Origin: Kiloniellaceae bacterium
Lineage (GTDB): Bacteria > Pseudomonadota > Alphaproteobacteria > Kiloniellales > J153
Reading direction: 5' to 3'
NCBI GenBank assembly: GCA_021776095.1
Contig: JAJFGO010000003.1
Coordinates: 124,001 to 188,000 of the forward strand
Length of the DNA: 64,000 nucleotides
In this document: one piece after another, positions 54,775-61,861 of the stretch
Layout of the letters: each line of letters starts with the position of its first letter
Position numbering within the stretch: the first letter of the stretch is position 1
Notes under the pieces: generated by a model
The model's database searches: none
Told to the model about the DNA's origin: nothing
The model's input: the letters and a program-made list of their open reading frames with translations, nothing else
Position numbers and translations under genes: made by a program

Positions 54775-54871
54775 GATTCTTACCCAAGGATTATACGGGG
54801 ACCCGGAATTGCGCAGCCAAGATTAGGCCTAAGACGCTCTTGCGACCAGCGTACCGCACAGGGCCTAAAGC

Positions 54872-55456
54872 TCAAAACCGCTCGCTGTCGCCTAACGTCT
54901 TAGGCGCCGGAGACGCCTCTAAGGCGTCGAAGATAGACTCGATCCGTTCGACTACACGAAACAGGCCCATTTGCTCGGGCCGGACGTAGCCTGCGGCGGT
55001 CTGATATTCCAGCATCCTCAAAAGCGTGTCCCAATAGCCGCCAAGGTTGGCCAAAACGATTGGCTTGTCATGCAAACCCAATTGTTTCCATGTAATTATC
55101 TCGAATGTCTCATCCAATGTGCCCATACCGCCGGGTAAGGCGCAAAAGGCGTCGGAGCGCTCGAACATGTGCCGTTTGCGGGTATGCATGGAATCGACCA
55201 CGATCATCTCGCTGGCGCCGGAATGGGCCACCTCGCGCGCCATCAGGATTTCCGGAATAATACCAATCACGCTGCCTCCCGCGGCCAAAGCGCCGTCGGC
55301 CAAGGCGCCCATCATGCCCACATGGCCGCCTCCGAAGACGATCTCGATGCCGCGCTGCGCCGCTTGGCGGCCGGTGTCGCGCGCGGCTTTCAGGTGTGCG
55401 GGATCAACATCGTTCGATGAGCCGCAATAGACGCACAGCGCCCCGATATCGGGCAT
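54872..55456 (-). CDS. LOG family / TIGR00730 Rossmann-fold protein
   Basis: A 194-aa protein of the lysine decarboxylase-like/LOG family, which can release cytokinin bases from nucleotide monophosphates. GGGHVGMMGALADGAL (about residues 41-56) and the catalytic PGGMGTLDETFEIITWKQL (about 108-126) are conserved. VYCGSSNDVDPAH opens the protein. Substrate in bacteria is often unclear. Confidence 0.9.
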   Translation of the reverse strand: MPDIGALCVYCGSSNDVDPAHLKAARDTGRQAAQRGIEIVFGGGHVGMMGALADGALAAGGSVIGIIPEILMAREVAHSGASEMIVVDSMHTRKRHMFERSDAFCALPGGMGTLDETFEIITWKQLGLHDKPIVLANLGGYWDTLLRMLEYQTAAGYVRPEQMGLFRVVERIESIFDALEASPAPKTLGDSERF

Positions 55457-55592
55457 GGGTAGCCTTTCTTAGTTCACGGTTGCGTGAGGCCGGGGCGATC
55501 CGGCAGTTTCAGGGGGCAAGATAACGCGCCCTGGGCTAGACGGCCAATAGCGCGCTCGATACCGTATCTCGCAAGATTGGGCCGCGCTGGCG

Positions 55593-55618
55593 GGAACCTT
55601 TCCTCCGGTTCATGCGTC
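55593..55618 (+). promoter_or_regulatory. EcfG-like promoter candidate
   Basis: GGAAC at 55593-55597 and CGTC at 55615-55618, separated by 17 bases. This resembles the alphaproteobacterial general stress sigma (EcfG) pattern GGAAC-N16/17-CGTT, with one mismatch. It is 78 bp before the cytochrome c' ATG. Confidence 0.35.
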
Positions 55619-55695
55619 TTTACGTAGAAAGGGACTCTCGGTGAAAAGGCCGAGCAATCCTTTCGGCAATTCTTTCAACAGTGGAGTGCGAGTAC

Positions 55696-56157
55696 ATGAA
55701 ACGAGCCATTTTTGCCATTTGCATTGGTTTGTGCACCGCGGGTGCGACCCAAGCCCTCGCCGCCGACGAGCCGGAAAATGTCATTAAGTACCGGCAGGCC
55801 GTCATGAAGGCGATCGGTGGGCATATCGGAGCCATCGCAGGCGTTGTGAAGGGCGAGGTCAGCTATACCGGCGATGTCGCGGCTCACGCGCGCGGCATTC
55901 AGGAAATGAGCCAACTCGTTTCCAAGCTGTTCCCCAAGGGCACCGACAACGGGATGCACAAGAATACCCGGGCGCTGCCCGAGATCTGGCAGGATTGGGA
56001 TAAGTTCGGGGCGGCAGTGAAAGCGTTTCAGGACGCCAGCGCCGATCTGGTCAAGATCGCCGAGGCCGGCGATCCGGCCGCCTTCGGGGGCGGTCTGAAA
56101 GGACTCGGCACGTCCTGCGGCGGCTGCCACAAGCCGTTCCGGGCGGAGAAGAAATAG
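55696..56157 (+). CDS. Cytochrome c' / c-556-like protein
   Basis: Periplasmic cytochrome of 153 aa. A signal peptide (FAICIGLCTAGATQALAADE) ends about residue 23. It is a four-helix type with the heme attachment motif CGGCHKPFR at the C-terminus (about residues 142-150), as in cytochrome c' and c-556. ATG 55696 is preferred over GTG 55681. The diheme cytochrome follows 10 bp later, so the two are likely co-expressed. Confidence 0.9.
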   Translation: MKRAIFAICIGLCTAGATQALAADEPENVIKYRQAVMKAIGGHIGAIAGVVKGEVSYTGDVAAHARGIQEMSQLVSKLFPKGTDNGMHKNTRALPEIWQDWDKFGAAVKAFQDASADLVKIAEAGDPAAFGGGLKGLGTSCGGCHKPFRAEKK

Positions 56158-56167
56158 GTCAAGTCCT

Positions 56168-57097
56168 ATGCCGTGGCCTCTGGGCCAAGGTTTCTTTGGC
56201 GGCCGGTTCGCTTCGCGACCGGTCGCCGCGCTCTTTCTCCTGACCCTTGCCACCGTGGCGGCAGGTTTGGGACCGGCCGGGGTCGCATGGGCTGCTGAGC
56301 CTTCGGCCATCGTGCGCGGCGCCTATGTATTTCGCGCCGCCGGATGCTTGGCCTGTCACACCGATTTTAAGAACAAAGGCGCCGCCCTGGCCGGCGGCCG
56401 GGCCCTGCCGACCCCCTTTGGGATTTTTTATTCGCCCAACATCACGCCCGATCCGTCCCATGGGATCGGCGCCTGGTCCGACGCCGACTTTGTGCGCGCC
56501 CTGCGTACGGGTGTCGCGCCCGATGGCCGCCACTATTACCCGGCCTTTCCCTATCCCGCCTATACCGGCATGAGCGAGCGCGACATACTCGATTTGAAGG
56601 CTTATCTGTTTTCGCGCCCGCCCGTTGCCACGCCAAACAAACAGCACGACTTGTCGTTTCCCTTCCGGTTTCGGGTCCTGCTTTGGCCCTGGAAGTTCTT
56701 GTTCTTCGAGGCAGGCCGCCGGGTCGAGGACCCGGCCCGGGACGCCCAGTGGAACAGGGGCGCCTATCTGGTTGCCCATCTGGGCCACTGCGCCGAATGT
56801 CATAGTCCACGCAACATCCTGGGCGGCATCGACCGGGACCGGCATCTGGCGGGCAATCCGTCGGGCCCTGACGGTAAGAAGGTCCCCAATATCACGCCGG
56901 ACCCCAATGGCGGAATCGGCGACTGGCGCGAATCGGATATAACCTTTCTACTCAAGTCGGGTTTTTTGCCCGATGGGGATTTCGTAGGGGGTGCGATGAC
57001 CGAGGTCGTCGAGGAAGGCAGCAGCCACCTAAGCGACGAAGACCGTGCAGCGATCGCCGTCTACCTTCTCAGTCTGCCGCCCGTGGCTGGACCCTGA
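56168..57097 (+). CDS. Diheme cytochrome c
   Basis: Periplasmic protein of 309 aa. A signal/anchor spans about residues 18-42 (SRPVAALFLLTLATVAAG ... AWAAE). Two heme motifs are visible, CLACH (about residues 59-63) and CAECH (about 212-216), with axial Met candidates after each (PAYTGMSERD; GGAMTEVV). The layout resembles alcohol/gluconate dehydrogenase cytochrome c subunits. It follows cytochrome c' by 10 bp. Confidence 0.9.
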   Translation: MPWPLGQGFFGGRFASRPVAALFLLTLATVAAGLGPAGVAWAAEPSAIVRGAYVFRAAGCLACHTDFKNKGAALAGGRALPTPFGIFYSPNITPDPSHGIGAWSDADFVRALRTGVAPDGRHYYPAFPYPAYTGMSERDILDLKAYLFSRPPVATPNKQHDLSFPFRFRVLLWPWKFLFFEAGRRVEDPARDAQWNRGAYLVAHLGHCAECHSPRNILGGIDRDRHLAGNPSGPDGKKVPNITPDPNGGIGDWRESDITFLLKSGFLPDGDFVGGAMTEVVEEGSSHLSDEDRAAIAVYLLSLPPVAGP

Positions 57098-57181
57098 CCC
57101 GGAAAAAGCTGGCTCTCGGTGCGTTTGCGCCTTACACCCCCCGCATACTAATGTAGCGAGCGATTTTTCGAGGATCCGCTA

Positions 57182-58507
57182 TTGAAGCGCGCAGGACTAT
57201 TCGCCGGCTTGGCCGCCCTCATTGCGCTTGCCGTGACTGGTTACCTTTGGTGGAGCGATCGCAGCTCTCAGGTCTCAGAAACGACATCCACTTCCGTTCA
57301 AACAGCCGACACCGCCGCGGAAAGCGTCAGCCCGCCGGCTGAGTCCGCGGCCGATCCCAAACCCGAAACCCTGGCCCAATCGGAACCGGAAAAACCGGTG
57401 GTCGGCGCGCAAACAGACACGGCCTCGACGGACAGCGAACAGACCGCCCGCCTGCCGGCTCCCGGTGCGAGCGAGCCAAGCGTAAAGACCCGGGAGGTGG
57501 CGCCGCCGACAGATAGCGGCCCGGCGGCCATCTTGCCGAGCTTCGATGTCGTCCGGGTCGAGCCGAGCGGTGAAGCAGTGATCGCGGGGCGCGCCACGCC
57601 GCGCAGCGTCGTGCATTTGAAGGATTTCGGGACCGACATCGCTGAGGTCACCACAAATGCCAACGGGGAGTGGGTGATCGTGCTGCGCACGCCCTTGGCG
57701 CCGGGGTCGCACGAACTCAGCCTGGAGTCCCATTTACTCAGCGGCGAGATTCTTTTGTCCGAGAATGTAGTCATCGTTTCGGTGCCGGCCCCCGCAGTGG
57801 TTGCCGCAACGCCGGCGCCGAGCGAAACGCAGGTCGCATCGCCCGTGACCAAACCTACTGACGAGCCAATGGTGGCGGCGCCCCAGCCGGCCGCCTCGGC
57901 CGGGTCAATGGTTGCGGCCGTGGAAGCGACCGATTCTGCGGCGGCGCGCATCGCGTCCAGCGGCCCGGCTCGTCCGCTGGCAGTGCTTATGCCGCGCACC
58001 GGGTCGGGGGCCAGCCGGGTCATCCAGGCGCCGGAGCCGGTTCCACGCGGTCAAGGCCGGGAAGTTTTGCTGCTCGAGACCGTCGACTACGATGGCCAGG
58101 GCAGGGCCGTGATCGGCGGCCGAGGCAAGGTAGGGGTGACCTTACTTCTCTATCTGGACGGCCAACCCGCCGGACGCACGGTCGTCGGTGTTGATGGCCG
58201 CTGGCAGGTCCGCTTGGCCGGTGAGGTTGCCTTCGGTGTGCACACCCTGCGAGTTGATCAACTGGATCCATCCGGCCGTGTGGTTGGGCGGGTCGAATCG
58301 CCGTTCTCGCGGGCGGAAATTCTGGCGGAGATGGCCAACGAGACGGCCGTGATCGTTCAGCCGGGAAATAGCCTGTGGCGAATCTCGCGCCGGATCTATG
58401 GTAAAGGCATTCAATATTCGGTCATATTCGAGGCCAACCAGGACCAGATCGGGGACCCGGATTTGATTTACCCGGGCCAGATATTCGTGCTGCCGAAGGC
58501 GAATTAA
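57182..58507 (+). CDS. LysM domain protein
   Basis: Envelope protein of 441 aa. An N-terminal helix (LFAGLAALIALAVTGYLWW, about residues 4-24) anchors it. A long Ser/Pro/Thr/Glu-rich linker (to about residue 110) leads to two Ig-like segments (VEPSGEAVIAGRATP and GQGRAVIGGRGKVG), and LysM lies at the C-terminus (GNSLWRISRRIYGKG, then YPGQIFVLPKAN). It probably binds peptidoglycan. TTG 57182 is the start. Confidence 0.85.
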   Translation: MKRAGLFAGLAALIALAVTGYLWWSDRSSQVSETTSTSVQTADTAAESVSPPAESAADPKPETLAQSEPEKPVVGAQTDTASTDSEQTARLPAPGASEPSVKTREVAPPTDSGPAAILPSFDVVRVEPSGEAVIAGRATPRSVVHLKDFGTDIAEVTTNANGEWVIVLRTPLAPGSHELSLESHLLSGEILLSENVVIVSVPAPAVVAATPAPSETQVASPVTKPTDEPMVAAPQPAASAGSMVAAVEATDSAAARIASSGPARPLAVLMPRTGSGASRVIQAPEPVPRGQGREVLLLETVDYDGQGRAVIGGRGKVGVTLLLYLDGQPAGRTVVGVDGRWQVRLAGEVAFGVHTLRVDQLDPSGRVVGRVESPFSRAEILAEMANETAVIVQPGNSLWRISRRIYGKGIQYSVIFEANQDQIGDPDLIYPGQIFVLPKAN

Positions 58508-58517
58508 GGGGCTTGAT

Positions 58518-59051
58518 CTAGTTCGCCGTGGACTCCGACACCGGCTCCGGGGGCACGATCAAGACGTCGTGCAGCAAATCCAGATAGGGCTTGAAGTCGA
58601 GCAGGATTGCAGTCAGGGCGGCCATGATGTTGGCCGGAGTCAAGGGCGCAGGCGGCACAATTTCCGCACTCAAGTGCATATCTTGCGAGTCGGAAAGGAC
58701 GATCGCGCCACGGGGGAGGGCCTGGGTCGCCTCAAGGATGCGCCGAGTGCTGTCGCGTCGCTGGCCGGCCTCGAAGCGATAGGGTAATTTTCCTATTTCA
58801 GCGTTCAGGCTGAGCCGCGGCGTGCCGCCGGTCTCGATCTCGGCCATGAAATCCAGGCCCCGGTAGGAAAAGCCGAAGATGATCGGGGCCCCGTTCTGGC
58901 GGGGGCGCAGCCGGCCCTCGTCGTCGATCTCGACGTCGCCCAGTTGGTACGGCCTATCGGACTTGGCCACCATATTGACCGTCGTCCGCAAATCCTCAGC
59001 CTTGGCGGCTTGGCCGGTACCTACATCTTGGCCTGAGGCATCCATGGTCAT
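58518..59051 (-). CDS. Hypothetical protein (177 aa)
   Basis: Not recognised. Soluble, without signal peptide. Features include YQLGDVEIDDEGRLRPRQNG, GLDFMAEIETGGTPRLSL and a helical end FKPYLDLLHDVLIVPP. It may start at 59045 instead. It is convergent with the LysM gene. Possibly a conserved alphaproteobacterial family, but I cannot name a function. Confidence 0.58.
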   Translation of the reverse strand: MTMDASGQDVGTGQAAKAEDLRTTVNMVAKSDRPYQLGDVEIDDEGRLRPRQNGAPIIFGFSYRGLDFMAEIETGGTPRLSLNAEIGKLPYRFEAGQRRDSTRRILEATQALPRGAIVLSDSQDMHLSAEIVPPAPLTPANIMAALTAILLDFKPYLDLLHDVLIVPPEPVSESTAN

Positions 59052-59261
59052 CCTCCCCGCATTGTTGCTTCAGCGCCGACCGGGCATGACGAACTCGGCC
59101 GCAACGCGTGGTTGCGATAGCATGGCCGAGATTAAGGGAGCGTAAAACCGTTGGCGGATAAGACTGGTCGTGTATACCTAGGCCTTGGCTAACCGGGGGG
59201 TCGGGCGCGGCTGCGAGTCCAGGCTGACGAAAGATCCTACGACACCGGACGGGGAGACGCC

Positions 59262-59948
59262 TTGCTGAAGGATTTTCTAGTGCCGATCCACCGGGCAGGA
59301 TGGCCATTTATCGCCATCTTTGCGGGCGTTACCTTGGCACTGTTCCTGGTCTTCCCGCCGTTGGCTTGGCTCGGCGTTATTCTGACGGCCTTCTGCATCT
59401 TCTTCTTTCGAGACCCGGAGCGAATCGTGCCGGTGCGTCCGGGCTTGGCGGTCAGCCCAGCGGACGGATTGATCTCTGCGGTGGACCGGGTCGCGCCGCC
59501 TTTGGAACTGGACATGGGCACCCAGGCGGTCTGGCGGGTCAGCGTCTTCCTGAGCGTGTTCGATGTTCACATCAACCGGGTGCCGTGCGACGGCACGATC
59601 ACAGCCCTGTCGTATCACCACGGTAAATTCCTGAACGCCGCGCTCGATAAGGCTTCGGAGGAGAACGAGCGTCAGGCGGTGCGCCTAACCCTGGAAGACG
59701 GGCGGCAGGTTGCCTTCGTGCAGATCGCCGGCCTGATCGCGCGGCGCATTATTTGCGACCTGGCCGATGGCCAAGGGGTGCGGGCAGGGGAGCGTTTCGG
59801 CCTGATCCGCTTCGGCAGCAGAACCGACATCTACCTGCCAGCCGGCATCGCCCCGCTGGTCGCGCCAGGCCAGCGTATGATCGGCGGCGAAACCGTGGTG
59901 GCGGACTTGAATTCCGACGAAACCCAGCGCCCAGGGGAGGCTCGCTAG
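59262..59948 (+). CDS. psd: Phosphatidylserine decarboxylase (short form)
   Basis: Psd (228 aa) makes phosphatidylethanolamine from phosphatidylserine. The N-terminal membrane segment (WPFIAIFAGVTLALFLVF) is followed by FFRDPERIVP, SVFDVHINRVPCDG and the cleavage motif RFGSRTDIYLP, where the Ser of FGS becomes the pyruvoyl group. The start appears to be TTG 59262 after GGGGAGA. The stop abuts the pssA ATG, so these are co-translated. Confidence 0.93.
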   Translation: MLKDFLVPIHRAGWPFIAIFAGVTLALFLVFPPLAWLGVILTAFCIFFFRDPERIVPVRPGLAVSPADGLISAVDRVAPPLELDMGTQAVWRVSVFLSVFDVHINRVPCDGTITALSYHHGKFLNAALDKASEENERQAVRLTLEDGRQVAFVQIAGLIARRIICDLADGQGVRAGERFGLIRFGSRTDIYLPAGIAPLVAPGQRMIGGETVVADLNSDETQRPGEAR

Positions 59949-60740
59949 ATGGGCAGGCGACACCGCCGCGGACTACCGGTCCTAACGGTCAACCGTTTAG
60001 TGCCCAATGCCCTGACATTGTTGGGCTTGTGCTCCGGTCTGACCGCCGTGCGCCTGGCCTTGCTGGAACGCTGGGAGTTGGCGATCGCCGCGATTGTCTT
60101 CGCCATGGTTATGGATGCGCTGGATGGCCAGATCGCCCGTCTCATGCGTGCAACCAGTGAGTTCGGTGCGCAGCTCGATTCCCTTTCCGATGCCATTAGC
60201 TTCGGTGTGGCGCCCGCCTTGATCGTCTATCTCTGGGCGCTCGGCGACGCCGGGCGTATCGGCTGGGCCCTGGCGCTGATTTTCGCGGTGTCGTGCGCTC
60301 TAAGGCTTGCCCGCTTCAACACCAAAATCGGGACCGCCAAGGCCTTTCCGTGGTCTGATAGGTTCTTCTCCGGGGTTCCGGCCCCAGCGGGCGCGGGCCT
60401 CGCGCTTTTGCCCATGGTGCTCAGTTTCGAGTTGGGCGAGGGCTTCTTGTCGTCTCCCTGGTTCAACGGCTTTGTCTTGGCCGGGGTGGCAGGCTTGATG
60501 GTCAGCACGATTCCGACATTTTCGGCCAAGCGTTTCAAGATACCGCGCAGCTATGTTGGCTTCGCCTTGATCGGCGTCGGCGCGCTCGCCGCCTTCTTGG
60601 TCGGGACTCCCTGGGTTACGCTCGGGGTTCTGGGCTTGGCGTATTTTGCCAGCATACCCATCGCGATTTTTGCGTTTCGGCGCATGCAGGATCGATACGA
60701 GGCCCAGACCGGGACCAAGGACGGCTCTACGGAAATCTGA
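59949..60740 (+). CDS. pssA: CDP-diacylglycerol--serine O-phosphatidyltransferase
   Basis: PssA (263 aa), a membrane CDP-alcohol phosphotransferase. The signature D-G-x2-A-R-x8-G-x3-D-x3-D is seen in MDALDGQIARLMRATSEFGAQLDSLSD (given as two halves: DALDGQIARLM, FGAQLDSLSD; about residues 57-82). Several helices follow. The product is the psd substrate; ATG 59949 follows immediately on the psd stop. Confidence 0.93.
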   Translation: MGRRHRRGLPVLTVNRLVPNALTLLGLCSGLTAVRLALLERWELAIAAIVFAMVMDALDGQIARLMRATSEFGAQLDSLSDAISFGVAPALIVYLWALGDAGRIGWALALIFAVSCALRLARFNTKIGTAKAFPWSDRFFSGVPAPAGAGLALLPMVLSFELGEGFLSSPWFNGFVLAGVAGLMVSTIPTFSAKRFKIPRSYVGFALIGVGALAAFLVGTPWVTLGVLGLAYFASIPIAIFAFRRMQDRYEAQTGTKDGSTEI

Positions 60741-60783
60741 GCGGGCCGGCGCTGACTAAAGAAATCACTGGAAACGAGGCGCT

Positions 60784-61848
60784 ATGCTGCACCTGAATTG
60801 GGAAAAGATCACGGTCCTCATCGTCGACGACAATGCGTTCATGCGTAAGTTGCTCAGAACGACGCTCAGCGCATTCGGTATCAAGGAGATCGTGGACGAG
60901 CCGGACGGCGCGAGCGCGATTGAGCGCCTGAAACTGAGCCGCACCGACCCCGTGGAAGCCAGCCTCGGTCAGGTCGACCTGATCCTTTCGGACTACACCA
61001 TGCCCGGGATAGACGGAAACCTGTTCCTGCGATGGATCCGGACCGGGGAGGGCGCGCCGGACCGTTTCGTGCCGTTCGTCATGGTTACAGGTGCGGCCAG
61101 TAAAGACGTGGTTCGCGAGGCACGAGACGCCGGGGTGTCGGGGGTCCTCGCGAAGCCTTTTTCTGCCAACACCTTAGCGCAAAGTATTCTGACTCTCGTC
61201 AACAGCGGCCGGAATTTTGTCCTGGCGGCGGCGTATTTTGGGCCCGACCGTCGGCGCACAGAAAGAAGCGTGCAGGATGAGCGCCGCATCACGACCCCGG
61301 ATCAGATCCAGACCGTCAACCCCGATTCGAAGATACGAACCCTGCGCGAGGACGTGCGAGCGGTCCATTTCCGTCCGGATAACCGAATCCGTGCAAAGCT
61401 CGGCCCTGATGCCATGGGTAAGGCGGTCGAATTCGATCCGCAGGTGATTCGCGCGGTCGAGGAGCGTATTCACGAACTGGTTGGCGATTACGCGGATTGG
61501 GTCGAAAAATACATCGATTCCATGGCCGAGTCCCTGGCCGCGCTCAAGCCCAGCGCCGAGCCCCTCAAGGCCAATCAAAAACATATAGCCAACATTAACC
61601 GGATCGCGCACGAGTTGCACGGCCAGGGCGGGACCTTCGATTATCCGCTAATTACCGACTTTGGCATGTCGCTGTACCGCGCGACGGTGGAGCCCAGAAT
61701 GCTAATCAATTCTAACACCTGCAAGTTGATCCAGGCCCATATCGACGCGATCCGCACGGTCTTCAGCGGTCGGATTCAGGGCGACGGCGGGGAAGTGGGG
61801 GCGCAATTGCTGACCGAAATCGCGCGGGCGGTGAAGAAGTATACCTGA
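60784..61848 (+). CDS. Response regulator with C-terminal HPt-like domain
   Basis: A 354-aa CheY-type receiver (LIVDDNAFMRK; phosphoacceptor Asp in LILSDYTMPG; AKPFSANTL) at about residues 10-140, followed by a helical domain with IAHELHGQGGTFDYPLIT (about 276-293). The His of HELHGQGG fits a histidine phosphotransfer site. It may be a phosphorelay hub or transcription-independent regulator. No kinase is adjacent. It lies 43 bp after pssA. Confidence 0.78.
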   Translation: MLHLNWEKITVLIVDDNAFMRKLLRTTLSAFGIKEIVDEPDGASAIERLKLSRTDPVEASLGQVDLILSDYTMPGIDGNLFLRWIRTGEGAPDRFVPFVMVTGAASKDVVREARDAGVSGVLAKPFSANTLAQSILTLVNSGRNFVLAAAYFGPDRRRTERSVQDERRITTPDQIQTVNPDSKIRTLREDVRAVHFRPDNRIRAKLGPDAMGKAVEFDPQVIRAVEERIHELVGDYADWVEKYIDSMAESLAALKPSAEPLKANQKHIANINRIAHELHGQGGTFDYPLITDFGMSLYRATVEPRMLINSNTCKLIQAHIDAIRTVFSGRIQGDGGEVGAQLLTEIARAVKKYT

Positions 61849-61861
61849 AATCAGAGTAGCG

